A stretch of DNA of 37,951 nt from Pirellulales bacterium (GTDB taxonomy: Bacteria; Planctomycetota; Planctomycetia; Pirellulales; Lacipirellulaceae), in the NCBI GenBank assembly GCA_022448345.1, contig JAKVCB010000024.1, forward strand, positions 1-37,951, written 5' to 3'. Every line of letters starts with the position of its first letter. The stretch's first letter is position 1. Positions 27,033 to 36,214 of the stretch are shown one piece after another. A program made the position numbers and the translations under genes. The notes below the pieces were generated by a model, which had not been told where the DNA came from, ran no database searches, and saw only the letters and a program-made list of their open reading frames with translations.

Positions 27033-28886
27033 CTAACTCAGCATTTGATCAATCTTTGCAGTAATTTCACCCACGCTGAACGGTTTGCCCTGAACTTTAT
27101 TCAATCCATGGCCATCGATCAGGAATTGCGATCTCAATATCGACCTGAGTTGGCCCTGATTCAGCTCGGGAATCAGCAACTGGTCAAATTGGCCTAGGAG
27201 TGCTTCGAGATTTCGCGGGAAAGGATTGAGATATCGCAGATGGCAGTGCGATACCGATTTGCCTTGCTGCTGAGCATTATGAACGGCTGTTGCGCAGGCT
27301 CCGTAGGTTCCTCCCCAGCTGACCACCAAGAGTTTACCCTGGTCTGGCCCATCCAGTTCCTGCAGAGGGATATCGGCGGCAATATTTTGAACCTTTTTAT
27401 CCCGTGTCTCGGTCATATGTTGGTGGTTGAGGGGGTCGTAACTGACGTTGCCGGTCACGTCCTGCTTTTCCAGTCCACCGATACGATGCTCCAAACCGGG
27501 TGTTCCGGGGATGGCCCAGGGGCGGGCCAGACGTTCATCACGACGATACGGCATGAAAGCTTCGCCATTGTCACAGGTCTCGGGATGCTGGACGGGGATT
27601 TTTTCCAACTCAGACATCTCCGGTAATCGCCACGGTTCGGAACCATTGGCGATGTAGCCATCGGTCATCAGGAAAACAGGTGTCATAAAACGAACTGCGA
27701 TGCGCCACGCTTCCTGGGCTACTTCGAAGCAATCGGTCGGACTTTTTGCCGCGATTACCGGTATCGGGCATTCGCCGTTGCGGCCATGCATAGCTTGAAG
27801 CAAGTCGGCTTGTTCGGTCTTGGTGGGAAGGCCTGTGGAGGGGCCACCGCGCTGGACGTTGATGACGATCATGGGCAATTCTGTCATGACGGCCAGCCCC
27901 AGCGCTTCACCCTTCAACGCAATCCCCGGGCCACTACTGGCGGTGACGGCCATGTCGCCAGCGAAGGCCGCACCAAGGGCAGCACAAACAGCGGCGATTT
28001 CGTCCTCTGCCTGAAAGGTCAACACGTTGAACTGCTTGTGTTTCGACAGTTCGTGCAAGATGTCGCTGGCTGGCGTGATCGGATAGGCTCCCAAAAACAG
28101 ACGCTTTTCGGACAGGTGGGCCGCCGCTATCAGACCATAAGCAAGTGCAGTATTGCCCATGATATTGCGGTACGTACCAGGTGGTAGCTCTGCTTTTTCG
28201 ACAAAATATTGTGATTGGGAGGCCTCAATCGTGTCGCCGAAGTAGTATCCTGCCTTGAGAGCCAGAGTATTGGCCTGGCCCACCTCGGGCCGTTTGCCAA
28301 ATTTTTCTTCGATGAATCGCAAGGTTGGTTCAAGCGGACGATCATAAAGCCAGAAGACAAGTCCCATTGCGAAGAAATTGCGGCAACGGTCGGCCTCTTT
28401 TTGGCTCAACCCGAGCCCATCCACTGCCGCACGGGTGAGCTTGGTCATGTCGACCAAATGCAACTGAAATTCGTCAAGGCTCCCGTTCTCGAGTGGGTTT
28501 TCATCGTAACCCGCCTGCTCAAGCCCTTTCTTGTCGAAAGCGGCCTGGTTGGCAATCAAAATCCCACCTTTCCGGAGGTCACTCAGGTTTGTGGCGAGAG
28601 CGGCTGGATTCATGGCGACCAGTGCGTCGACCGTATCCCCGGGTGTGTAAATCTCACGACTGGAGAAGTGGACTTGAAACCCACTGACGCCAGCGAGTGT
28701 ACCGCGCGGGGCACGGATCTCGGCGGGAAAGTCGGGAAAGGTGGCTACGTCGTTGCCGACTAAGGCCGCTGTGTTTGTGAACTGGGTTCCAGCAAGCTGC
28801 ATTCCGTCGCCAGAGTCGCCACAAAATCGAACGGTTGCCTCAGCAAGTTGCTCTCTAGATTTTTCGGTCGCGGTTGACATGTTCAT
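27033..28886 (-). CDS. korA: 2-oxoacid:ferredoxin oxidoreductase, fused gamma-alpha subunit (KorA-like)
   Basis: 617 residues. The N-terminal gamma domain (about 15-200, with [13 protein letters not shown] at 21-33) is fused to the alpha pyrimidine-binding domain (YPITPAS at 268-274, then the domain II region to about 470) and a C-terminal swapped domain (about 510-617). Together with KorB it forms the ferredoxin-reducing enzyme. The fusion is standard in the two-subunit family. ATG codons at 28886 and 28880 are both possible starts; neither has a strong ribosome site. A CBS-pair gene ends 64 bases upstream on the same strand. Confidence 0.92.
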   Translation of the reverse strand: MNMSTATEKSREQLAEATVRFCGDSGDGMQLAGTQFTNTAALVGNDVATFPDFPAEIRAPRGTLAGVSGFQVHFSSREIYTPGDTVDALVAMNPAALATNLSDLRKGGILIANQAAFDKKGLEQAGYDENPLENGSLDEFQLHLVDMTKLTRAAVDGLGLSQKEADRCRNFFAMGLVFWLYDRPLEPTLRFIEEKFGKRPEVGQANTLALKAGYYFGDTIEASQSQYFVEKAELPPGTYRNIMGNTALAYGLIAAAHLSEKRLFLGAYPITPASDILHELSKHKQFNVLTFQAEDEIAAVCAALGAAFAGDMAVTASSGPGIALKGEALGLAVMTELPMIVINVQRGGPSTGLPTKTEQADLLQAMHGRNGECPIPVIAAKSPTDCFEVAQEAWRIAVRFMTPVFLMTDGYIANGSEPWRLPEMSELEKIPVQHPETCDNGEAFMPYRRDERLARPWAIPGTPGLEHRIGGLEKQDVTGNVSYDPLNHQHMTETRDKKVQNIAADIPLQELDGPDQGKLLVVSWGGTYGACATAVHNAQQQGKSVSHCHLRYLNPFPRNLEALLGQFDQLLIPELNQGQLRSILRSQFLIDGHGLNKVQGKPFSVGEITAKIDQMLS

Positions 28887-28950
28887 CGGCCAAAGCTTGT
28901 AAGGTTGTCTACATCCATCATAGATGTTCGTAGTTACTCAATACCACACT

Positions 28951-29415
28951 TTATGCACCTTCCCGCTCTGATTGTGCTACGCGAGGTTCAGGAGGAAGGT
29001 TGTAAACGGTTTCGGGAAAATGGTCGACAAGGTAATGCACAATTCCGTGGACAGCTGCCACACCAGTGGGTTGGCCTGAAGCATCAATAATCGGAAGGTG
29101 CCGGTATCCTCCAGCAGCCATTTTTCTGATCGCTGTAGCCACAGTTTCCGTTGCTGAAATCGTGACCGGGTTGCGGGACATCACCTTGGAAATCGGTTCG
29201 GAGAGATCAGCCCCCTCTACCATGAACTTCAGAGCATCTCGTTCCGTAAAAATACCTTGTAACTGGTGCTCGTCGCAAATCAACACCGCCCCGGTATTCT
29301 GAGCGCGCAGCAACCGCAACACCTCGCCGACCGTCGCATTGGGCGTGGTGGCCAGCGGTTGGTCCGGATAGGCGGATCCGACCGGATCGGAATCAAGACT
29401 TAGCAATACGTCCAC
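28951..29415 (-). CDS. CBS-pair protein upstream of korAB
   Basis: 154 residues, essentially one CBS pair (about 18-135) with GIFTERDA and GGYRHLPIID, plus a short C-terminal tail. The start is GTG at 29415, the first in frame; there is no zinc ribbon, unlike its counterpart after korB. It precedes korA by 64 bases on the same strand and is likely co-transcribed. A nucleotide-sensing regulatory role for the oxidoreductase is inferred from position, not shown by sequence. Confidence 0.8.
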   Translation of the reverse strand: MDVLLSLDSDPVGSAYPDQPLATTPNATVGEVLRLLRAQNTGAVLICDEHQLQGIFTERDALKFMVEGADLSEPISKVMSRNPVTISATETVATAIRKMAAGGYRHLPIIDASGQPTGVAAVHGIVHYLVDHFPETVYNLPPEPRVAQSEREGA

Positions 29416-29589
29416 AGTGCAACTCGGCTATTAAGCATGGTTTTGCAGCCGAGCGGGTCCATGATGTGTGAGAACACATTGGTAGGGTACTACCTCGAAT
29501 CTACCACGTTGGAAAAGCCTTTTGAACCGCAATTACCATTGTTTTTCAAAATTTGTGCTTCCACCTCAAATTGGTTTCTCAACCACCTA

Positions 29590-30510
29590 TTACGGGCTTT
29601 CGGGCGGTCCGTAAAATTGAGTCAAATCGAAGCCTCCTCGTTGCTCGTCTTCGACCAAGGTCACCCGCTTTTCCAACAACTCCAATCGCCGGGCAAGTTG
29701 GGGGAGGAGTGCTTGCTGGACATCGACCGGCTTGGGTCGAGGGACCTCAGGATAACCAAGGTGTCGGTGCAACGACGCAAACAGGTAAAGCGGATCTTTG
29801 TGACGGTTGGCCAGGGCTATTCGCCCTTCCGGGTGCCCAAAAAGGGAGGGTGGGGTCGGTCCCCGGTTCGTACCATGCCTGGCCCTGCGGGGTTGGGCTG
29901 ATAAATCCGATCCTGCGGACAGTCCCGTTGGCGATCGAGCTGGGTCTTGGTAGGCCTCGCTGTGCACGTAGATCAGGTCGGCGATGTCCACCATTCCAAC
30001 CTGTCGCCGGATTGTAAGGATCCATTGTTGCCAAAGGTCATCAAAAACCGTGTCGCTGGCGATAGCCAACAGTCCCTGATCGTACCCCAATCGATTTCGA
30101 CAAATTGCTTCGAATTGATAAAGGAACAGGCCTTGCCGGGTTGCCGCTTCGGCCCGATATTGGGCTTCGCGACGGAGGATTTCTAACCCGATGCGAAGAT
30201 CGAAGTGACCCCGCTCGTTTTCAGCCTCCATTACAACGTATGCCTGGAATGGGCTGAAATAATGGGTTAGCAAACGCATAGCCGGGCCAAAAACCCCCTC
30301 ATGGCGTAATTCAGTCCTCAAAAAGTCAATTGCCAGGGGTAACTTGGTGGTCGACAGAACTTCTTCCCGGACCGATTCCAGGATTTCCTGGGTGGGCATG
30401 TTGTTCCGCAGGCGATTGCCCAAGACCTCGAAGAAATGGGCCTGTTCGACATATTCTTCCCGGCTCAGTGGGGCAGTAGGAGAGCCGGATTGGAGTACGT
30501 GATGGTTCAC
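29590..30510 (-). CDS. Unrecognised soluble protein
   Basis: 306 residues, start GTG at 30510. No signal peptide or membrane segment. The first 190 residues look helical, with many conserved-looking aromatic and charged positions; residues about 190-225 are Pro/Ser/Arg-rich and low in complexity; the last 50 include a short coiled coil (LLPQLARRLELLEKRV) ending QFYGPPESP. I know no family for it. It is divergent from ribBA, separated by the ribBA promoter, and lies upstream of the CBS-korAB genes on the same strand after a 174-base gap. Confidence 0.7.
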   Translation of the reverse strand: MNHHVLQSGSPTAPLSREEYVEQAHFFEVLGNRLRNNMPTQEILESVREEVLSTTKLPLAIDFLRTELRHEGVFGPAMRLLTHYFSPFQAYVVMEAENERGHFDLRIGLEILRREAQYRAEAATRQGLFLYQFEAICRNRLGYDQGLLAIASDTVFDDLWQQWILTIRRQVGMVDIADLIYVHSEAYQDPARSPTGLSAGSDLSAQPRRARHGTNRGPTPPSLFGHPEGRIALANRHKDPLYLFASLHRHLGYPEVPRPKPVDVQQALLPQLARRLELLEKRVTLVEDEQRGGFDLTQFYGPPESP

Positions 30511-30530
30511 AGGAACTGCCGACGTTTTGG

Positions 30531-30560
30531 TTGGTTGTGGCGTGCTTTCTCCTTTATAAT
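30531..30560 (+). promoter_or_regulatory. Putative ribBA promoter
   Basis: TTGGTT (30531-30536), an 18-base spacer, then a perfect TATAAT (30555-30560). Transcription would begin near 30567, downstream of the ATG at 30502, which supports the TTG start of ribBA at 30625. No FMN-riboswitch-like sequence is seen in the roughly 58-base leader. Confidence 0.5.
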
Positions 30561-30624
30561 ACTGGGACTTGCTCTCCGGGGCCTACCGGAAATTCTTCCC
30601 GCCACTCCTGCCAGGATACCAACT

Positions 30625-31833
30625 TTGAACACTCTTTTTTCAACGATTGAAGATGCGGTGCGAGCCATTGCCGAAGGACGCATTGTGGTGGTTCTCGATG
30701 ACGAAAACCGCGAAAATGAGGGGGATTTCGTCGCTGCAGCTGAAAAGGTGACTGATGAAACAGTCAACTTCATGATTACTTTTGGTCGGGGGCAACTTTG
30801 TATGCCAATCTTACCGGAAGTCAGCGAGCGGCTCGAACTCTCCCCAATGGTCGAGCATAATACAGCCCCGCTGGGGACCAATTACACAGTTCCGGTAGAT
30901 CACATCGATACACGGACTGGCATTACCGCAGCCGAACGAGCTGCCACCATCAAGGCGATTTGTGATCCCCAGAGTGTGCCCGCGGATTTTCATCGTCCCG
31001 GACACCTTTTTCCTCTGGTTGCCAAGCAGGGGGGGGTTCTCCGTCGGGCTGGTCATACCGAAGCGGCCGTCGATTTGGCCCGCTTGGCCGGTTTGCCTGC
31101 GGCCGGTGTGTTGTGCGAGATCCTCAATGATTCAGGTGATCGGGCAAGCCGCGACGCTTTGTTGGATCTTGCCCAACGTTTTCAACTGGAAATCATCACC
31201 ATCGAACAGCTCATTGCTTACCGACGGGTTCGAGAGGAACTTGTTTATCGACAGGCGGAAGCCAAGTTGCCGACCAAATATGGGACAGGGAAGATCATTG
31301 CTTATGGCGTCAAATACGAGTCGCAAGAGCCCCTTGTTTTTGTGCTGGGCGATCCCAGTCGGGTTCCGGAGCCCCTCGTGCGACTGCATTCATCCTGTTT
31401 TACGGGAGACTTGCTGGAATCGCTTCGCTGTGACTGTGGCGACCAATTGCGATTGGCACTCGACATGATTAGCCAGGAAGGTGCAGGAGTACTGATCTAT
31501 TTGCCACAGGAGGGCCGTGGTATTGGCCTGGTCGACAAGATCAAGGCTTACGATTTGCAGGATCAAGGCCTCGATACGGTCGAGGCCAATCTGGCACTTG
31601 GTTACAAAGCCGATACCCGCGACTACGGCATTGGCATTCAACTACTGAAAGACCTGGGCCTGAAAAAAATCCGGTTGTTGACCAACAATCCGAAAAAGAC
31701 CGATGCGTTTATTTACAGCGGGTTCGACTTGGAGGTGGTGGACCAGATTCCGATTGTGCCCCCCATCCACGAATACAATGCCGCGTATCTCGCCACGAAA
31801 CGCGACAAAATGGGCCACGATCTGCCCGAATGA
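30625..31833 (+). CDS. ribBA: Bifunctional riboflavin synthesis enzyme RibBA
   Basis: 402 residues. The N-terminal half (about 1-205) is 3,4-dihydroxy-2-butanone 4-phosphate synthase, with the acidic motif DDENRENEGDF (25-35), the TGITAAERA loop and HRPGHLFPLVA. The C-terminal half is GTP cyclohydrolase II with zinc ligands Cys258, Cys269 and Cys271 (SLRCDCGDQL), the GRGIGL motif and LTNNPKKT. Both halves look complete. I chose TTG at 30625, which gives the usual family length, has AGGA upstream and lies downstream of the predicted promoter; the longer version from ATG 30502 adds 41 residues with no family likeness. Confidence 0.93.
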   Translation: MNTLFSTIEDAVRAIAEGRIVVVLDDENRENEGDFVAAAEKVTDETVNFMITFGRGQLCMPILPEVSERLELSPMVEHNTAPLGTNYTVPVDHIDTRTGITAAERAATIKAICDPQSVPADFHRPGHLFPLVAKQGGVLRRAGHTEAAVDLARLAGLPAAGVLCEILNDSGDRASRDALLDLAQRFQLEIITIEQLIAYRRVREELVYRQAEAKLPTKYGTGKIIAYGVKYESQEPLVFVLGDPSRVPEPLVRLHSSCFTGDLLESLRCDCGDQLRLALDMISQEGAGVLIYLPQEGRGIGLVDKIKAYDLQDQGLDTVEANLALGYKADTRDYGIGIQLLKDLGLKKIRLLTNNPKKTDAFIYSGFDLEVVDQIPIVPPIHEYNAAYLATKRDKMGHDLPE

Positions 31834-31882
31834 CCCTTCCGTAGCCTAAACCTTAAACCTGCGAGGACGGGGCAAGGGATGG

Positions 31883-32803
31883 CTAGGCTTGTTTTTCCCA
31901 GTCGACATCCGATAGCTTCGCCAGCGTGAGGATGAGAGATTGAGTGCCGCTACGGCGGTGACCCTGGGATGCCAGCCCGATGTAGAGTTGTTCGGCAAGG
32001 GCCAGTCCCGGTAGAGAGATTCCCATGCGTCGCGCCTCCTCCAGGGCAATCCCCATATCTTTGATGAAGTGTTCGACGAAGAACCCTGGGTCATAATTCC
32101 CGGCAATCATCCGTGACCCGAGATTGCTGAGCGACCAGCTTCCAGCCGCTCCCGAACTAACCGATTCCATCACGGTTTCCAGATCAAGTCCTGCCCGGTA
32201 GCCATAGAGCAAACCTTCGCAAACAGCAACCATATTTGAGGCGATCAACGTTTGATTGACCATCTTCGTATGTTGTCCGGCACCGGGCCCTCCTTGCCGA
32301 ACCGACTTGGCTCCGACGGTTTGAAAGATTGGTTCCAGCGAATCGACAACTTCTTTGTTGCCACCGATCATGATCGAAAGCCGTGCTTCCCGGGCACCCA
32401 CATCGCCACCTGAGACGGGTGCATCGACTGATTCCACCTGTTTTGCAGCTGCCGCTTCGGCAATCTCTACAGCCAGCGAAGGCTTGCTAGTCGTGAAATC
32501 AACCAGGATATTGCCTGCCTGGCAACCAGCCAGGGCGCCGGTGGATCCCAATAACACTTCCTCGACGTCAGCCGGAAAACCAACAATCGAGCAAACAACG
32601 TCGGACGCTTCGGCGACAGCCCTGGGGGTATCGGCCCAAGAGGCCCCCTTTTCCAGCAAATCGGCGGCCTTCGATTGGGTGCGGGAGTAGATCGTCATTG
32701 GGTATCCCGCGTCGATCAAATGACCACACATGCTGTGGCCCATGACACCAGTGCCAATCCAACCAAGGCGGGTAGTTTCAGGGGAGATGTTCATGGCAGG
32801 CAT
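31883..32803 (-). CDS. 3-hydroxyisobutyrate dehydrogenase-family enzyme
   Basis: 306 residues. An NAD(P)-binding Rossmann domain with GWIGTGVMG (14-22) is followed by a helical C-terminal domain. The family substrate motif DAPVSGG (127-133) and catalytic Lys180 (GQHTKMVNQ) are present. Members oxidise or reduce beta-hydroxyacids, such as 3-hydroxyisobutyrate or tartronate semialdehyde; the actual substrate cannot be chosen from sequence. ATG at 32803 or 32794 are both possible. It stands alone, converging on ribBA with a 49-base gap. Confidence 0.88.
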   Translation of the reverse strand: MPAMNISPETTRLGWIGTGVMGHSMCGHLIDAGYPMTIYSRTQSKAADLLEKGASWADTPRAVAEASDVVCSIVGFPADVEEVLLGSTGALAGCQAGNILVDFTTSKPSLAVEIAEAAAAKQVESVDAPVSGGDVGAREARLSIMIGGNKEVVDSLEPIFQTVGAKSVRQGGPGAGQHTKMVNQTLIASNMVAVCEGLLYGYRAGLDLETVMESVSSGAAGSWSLSNLGSRMIAGNYDPGFFVEHFIKDMGIALEEARRMGISLPGLALAEQLYIGLASQGHRRSGTQSLILTLAKLSDVDWEKQA

Positions 32804-32864
32804 TCAAATGGGGGTGACGGGAAAATCAGTTCAGCGAAAGACCTGTGTGCTATCGTGCTACCAT

Positions 32865-33362
32865 TCAATCCGTTGTCAAGCCCTCCGACTCGAACGTTGA
32901 GGCGAGTACCTGTTTGACAAAGGCGACAATTTCCGGGGTGCGCGACTGTCGAGGTCCGGCGATGTTCAGCCGGGTGACTTTGTACTGCTGTAAGAACTTG
33001 CACAAGCGGGTGGATGGTTTAGCAGCACTGTCGTTGGCATGCTCCCGGGCAAGATGCAACCAAGGTTTACCAAGTCGTTTTGCCAGTTGTATGGTAAGTG
33101 CTGTGCCCCCATGGACTTCTGTAGCAATAGAAAACACAACCGTGGCATCCGAGTCGCGGATGTTCCACTCGGTTCGCTCTGCATAACGGCCGGATGGGGT
33201 CTCGCGCAGCTGATAGATGGAAGGAATCGGACCATCTTCGGCTAGTCTTCCTTTTGGACACCAACCCGCGTGTCGGATGTGGTGGGCAATCGCAAAGTCC
33301 AGCGCAGCCCGGTCAGCACCTGTTTGCCCACCAGAAATAATAGTGAAATCGTCACCTGCCAT
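32865..33362 (-). CDS. Putative molybdenum cofactor carrier (SLOG-fold)
   Basis: 165 residues. The Rossmann-like SLOG motif ISGGQTGADRAALDFA begins at residue 8, followed by GWCPKGRLAEDGP, YAERTEWNIRDSDATVVFS and a GGTALTI loop, all typical of the Pfam family annotated as putative molybdenum carrier, whose founding structure bound molybdenum cofactor. The SLOG fold also occurs in nucleotide-signal proteins, so the true ligand is open. The ATG at 33362 gives MAGDDFTIISGGQ; the longer frame back to 33554 overlaps the neighbouring gene. It is divergent from the SelW-like gene. Confidence 0.85.
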   Translation of the reverse strand: MAGDDFTIISGGQTGADRAALDFAIAHHIRHAGWCPKGRLAEDGPIPSIYQLRETPSGRYAERTEWNIRDSDATVVFSIATEVHGGTALTIQLAKRLGKPWLHLAREHANDSAAKPSTRLCKFLQQYKVTRLNIAGPRQSRTPEIVAFVKQVLASTFESEGLTTD

Positions 33363-33522
33363 GGTTACAACCTGTGACGTGTCTCGCGCAAATTTGGGAA
33401 CATGTCGACGAAAGCATCTCGTAGATCGAGAACGAATCGATACAATGGTTAGCGTTGATTGTGAACAGTTGTGAGTCGGTGGTCCAGAGTCCCATAAATG
33501 GGTGTTCAACGGGTAGCTTCTC

Positions 33523-33816
33523 TTGATATCTGCCAAACCTCGCATTGAAATCATTTATTGCAATCGATGCCGGTGGCTGCCGCGGGCTGCCTGGATGGCC
33601 CAGGAGTTGCTATGGACGTTTGGCGAGGCGGTTGGCGAAGTTGCTTTGATTCCAGGTCAGGATGGCATCTTCGAGATTCATGTGGGGAATCACCCTGTGT
33701 GGTCGCGTCAGGCCGACGGAGGTTTTCCTGACCTGAAAGAATTGAAGCAAAGAATTCGGGACCAGGTGCTTCCCCATATCGACCTTGGGCACAGCGACTT
33801 TCGTGTAGACCAGTAG
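33523..33816 (+). CDS. SelT/SelW/SelH-like (Rdx family) CxxC protein
   Basis: 97 residues. It begins with a beta-strand plus CxxC (IIYCNRCRWLP, Cys13 and Cys16), the redox centre of the Rdx family, then a helix and strands with GQDGIFEIHVG and the C-terminal FPDLKELKQRIRDQV helix. Many relatives have selenocysteine in the second position; here it is Cys. Rdx proteins are thought to be thiol-redox proteins of uncertain substrate. The start appears to be TTG at 33523, because an in-frame TAG lies three codons before it and there is no ATG. It is divergent from the molybdenum-carrier-like gene by 160 bases. Confidence 0.82.
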   Translation: MISAKPRIEIIYCNRCRWLPRAAWMAQELLWTFGEAVGEVALIPGQDGIFEIHVGNHPVWSRQADGGFPDLKELKQRIRDQVLPHIDLGHSDFRVDQ

Positions 33817-34535
33817 CCTTTTTGTGGTTGTCAGACGACTGTCATTGCCATGGCCACTGTCACCGGTGGCAAGGTAGAGGTAACCCATCGGTCAGACTAA
33901 AACCGATCTGGCCTCCGTTGTGGTTGCTGGCAGGCGTAACACGTCCGATCCGCTGGCGGTGTTGGCGCCGTGCGAAGTTGTCGGATCACCCGCGACCTGA
34001 TCACGGCCAATTCCAGCGTCACTACCCCCTTTCTTGGGTGGTGATATTTACCTGACGGAATCTGTGGGAGGGGGCGGCCATAAACACAGGCCGGAGGGAA
34101 CTCCGTGGTGATCTGCTCGGTTGAGGTAGCATCCAGGGAGGGTGAAGCTCGGAGTCCCAAACCTGCCAGAATTGCAGATTGGATAAACAGCATTGCAGTT
34201 TTGCAACGATCTATGAAAGTAAGGCCCCCTTTGGTTCCACCCGCCCGTGCTGGAGGACGTTTTACGACCCCCCTGGAATTTCGGCAAATTTCCCGGTTTT
34301 TCAGTCGGAAGGTGGCTGCCCCGTTTTTATCCGGAGCACCGACAATGAATTGCCGTCTCGCGAAGAAGAAGACCGCTTGAGAAAGCAGCGTGGTGTCTCT
34401 ACACTGGAGGGTCTGACTTAAGCCAGTCCGATTCCCCCTCTGAGACCCGCCTACGGCAAATCAACAGCGGCTTGAACGCCTGACAATAAGAGTCACTTCC
34501 ACCGACAAGGGGAAGTCGACGACTGGGAGCCTAAA
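33817..34535. other. Gene-poor stretch with one uncertain small frame
   Basis: There is no recognisable gene in these 719 bases except the weak candidate at 34179-34421. Several frames are open on both strands, but their compositions look non-coding and they overlap one another. I see no strong promoter or RNA structure, only the ribosome site of the next gene at its right end. Confidence 0.5.
34179..34421 (+). CDS. Possible small protein or gene remnant
   Basis: 80 residues from a TTG start. The C-terminal half (about residues 28-80, with FYDPPGISANFPVF and REEEDRLRKQRGV) has codons and composition like a real protein, whereas the first 25 residues do not. It might be a short gene or the 3' remnant of a lost one. 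No family is recognised and no ribosome site is evident. Confidence 0.3.
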   Translation: MDKQHCSFATIYESKAPFGSTRPCWRTFYDPPGISANFPVFQSEGGCPVFIRSTDNELPSREEEDRLRKQRGVSTLEGLT

Positions 34536-34769
34536 ATGACCATTGATAAAACCCTGAAAATCAGGCGCGGAGCCGGCCAAAACCGCAGTGTGCTTACACG
34601 TGTAGAGCGACTGGAAAACCTCCGAGAAGCCGATCGTTGGCAAGAGGGAGACTCGCCGCTTGGTTTACCCAAGGTGCGAGTTCGCAAGCTGCAATTGAAG
34701 AAGAAGAAAAAGAAAAAGGAAGAAGAAGAGGAAGGTGCAGCCGGAGCGGAAGCATCTGGCGATCAATAG
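34536..34769 (+). CDS. PVC-group small basic protein with Lys-Glu tail
   Basis: 77 residues. The N-terminal 50 residues (MTIDKTLKIRRG, then SVLTRVERLE, then SPLGLPKVRVRKL) match, from memory, a small basic protein conserved across Planctomycetes, Verrucomicrobia and Chlamydiae and proposed as a signature of that superphylum; a nucleic-acid or ribosome role has been suggested but is unproven. The C-terminus is a run of seven lysines followed directly by five glutamates, then a Gly/Ala-rich end. GGGAG lies 6 bases before the ATG. It stands alone, with gene-poor DNA on both sides. Confidence 0.85.
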   Translation: MTIDKTLKIRRGAGQNRSVLTRVERLENLREADRWQEGDSPLGLPKVRVRKLQLKKKKKKKEEEEEGAAGAEASGDQ

Positions 34770-35331
34770 CCCGACCTTACCGCCTGCTGTTGCAAGCGTT
34801 TTTTCGGTGTTCAGATGGGTCTATTGGCGTCGAGGTTGTTGCGGCAGGAGGATTTCGCCTTTGGACCGTTTTGCAGAGGGAATCTCCTCTATCGTGGCCA
34901 CACTTCTGGCCGATCTGTCCGCGCAGTAGACAATCAGCCTGTATGCGGATTGTAGACCAGAAAGTCCCCGCCGCTCCCGTTGTGTCCGCGTGTGGAGGTG
35001 GAAAGTTCTGAAAAGTCGCGTTGATTGAGCCTGTGGCGCGGAGTGAAGGCTAGCGCTTCCAGTCCAGCTATCAGGCATGGCTGTGCGTTCACGAGTTCTG
35101 CCTCGAGCTTGTGCAATGCCCCGGGACTGCCCAACGATTCACAGTCCAAGCTAGGTGGGGTTGGCTATTATGGTAAGTGTCCGGTCGAAAAGTCTCGGAA
35201 AACGCACTCTACCATCGGCGATGAACTTGCCAACGAGGACTAGGCTCGGATTTTGTGTTGGGATGGGTGAATTTTTGGCCCGTGACCCGTGTCGCTTTAC
35301 ACACCGGACAAATCAGAAGAAAAAGTAAGGC
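34770..35331. other. Intergenic region with no gene recognised
   Basis: These 562 bases follow the small basic protein gene. Short frames exist in several phases but none has coding character. I looked for tRNA T-loops, the RNase P core and SRP RNA motifs and saw none. TAAGG just before 35332 is the likely ribosome site of the next gene. Confidence 0.5.
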
Positions 35332-35979
35332 ATGCAAGACTTTCTGCGGCCGCTGCTGCTGTTATCCATCGTGTTGATGGTACCTATCATCCCGTTGCTT
35401 GTTTGGGGCGAACTATTCACCCATTCACTGGTGGTCTGGCAAGAGTCGCCACCTGGTCGCGGGATCATTGCTATGGTCATCGTGGCCGTGTTGGCAGCCG
35501 ACGTTTTTTTGCCAATCCCTTCCGGACCAGTCAGCACCCTGGCCGGGGCCGAGTTGGGGACGGTTGGGGGCACGTTATTTTGCTGGCTGGGGATGACCAG
35601 TGGGGCAGTGCTGGCCTACGGATTGGCCTGGCGTTGGGGGCGAGCTGTTGCCTTGCGATTCAGTAACGAGAAAGACCTTGCGCGGTTAGAATCTTCGGCC
35701 AAAGTTCACGATGTTTGGCTGTTGATCATCACCCGGCCGTTACCGGTGTTTGCCGAGGCAAGTCTCTTGCTGGCGGGCCTGCTACGGATACCGTGGCATC
35801 GTTTTTTGCTGACCGTTGCGGTCAGCAATTTGGCAATTGCAGGAACCTACTGCATGTTAGGAGAGTATGCGGCAGAGCGGGCGTGGCTTCCGGGAGCCGT
35901 TTGTCTGTCTCTGGCTGTGCCGGTAGGTTTAGCGCTGGTTGCCCGGCGGCGCTGGTTTTGTACACACTCGTTGGATTAG
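35332..35979 (+). CDS. VTT/DedA-like membrane protein
   Basis: 215 residues with about five membrane segments (near 6-26, 45-65, 80-100, 150-175 and 185-205). The VTT-domain marks are visible: FLPIPSGPVSTLAGAELG (59-76), a Gly-rich TLFCWLGMTSGAVLAYGL re-entrant region, and RPLPVFAEASLLLAGLL (about 135-151). DedA/VTT proteins are lipid scramblases or flippases and affect membrane homeostasis. It is somewhat short but within the family range. It is alone on the plus strand and faces the PEPCK gene tail to tail with a 235-base gap. Confidence 0.8.
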   Translation: MQDFLRPLLLLSIVLMVPIIPLLVWGELFTHSLVVWQESPPGRGIIAMVIVAVLAADVFLPIPSGPVSTLAGAELGTVGGTLFCWLGMTSGAVLAYGLAWRWGRAVALRFSNEKDLARLESSAKVHDVWLLIITRPLPVFAEASLLLAGLLRIPWHRFLLTVAVSNLAIAGTYCMLGEYAAERAWLPGAVCLSLAVPVGLALVARRRWFCTHSLD

Positions 35980-36214
35980 CGCCGAATGACAATTGCGGTG
36001 TTGCGCAGATTTTCAGAGCGGCAGCTCGTGCTGCGTCCTCGATGTGGCCGATATGCTTTTCAAAATTATTGACAAACAGCGAGGCCAAATTGTCGACGGT
36101 GTCATCGAAGCAATCCACGGCGCGTAGAACCGGTCCTGGTTGCGCTGCAGCAGCCAAGGTCCAGCTAACTTGATCCTGCCTGAGGAGGGATCAAGCCTTC
36201 GGCGCCGCTCTGCC

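Noticed and set aside
29437..30017. Two 154-residue frames on the plus strand
   Set aside because: They overlap each other and lie mostly opposite the 306-residue minus-strand gene.
30502..31833. Longer ribBA starting at ATG 30502
   Set aside because: The start lies upstream of the predicted promoter and overlaps the opposite gene; the extra residues have no RibBA likeness.
33897..34193. 98-residue frame on the minus strand
   Set aside because: Composition unlike a real protein, no ribosome site and no family seen.
35822..36157. 111-residue frame on the minus strand as an intact gene
   Set aside because: It overlaps the 3' end of the VTT gene and only about 30 residues look meaningful; kept as a finding on a possible remnant, not as a CDS.
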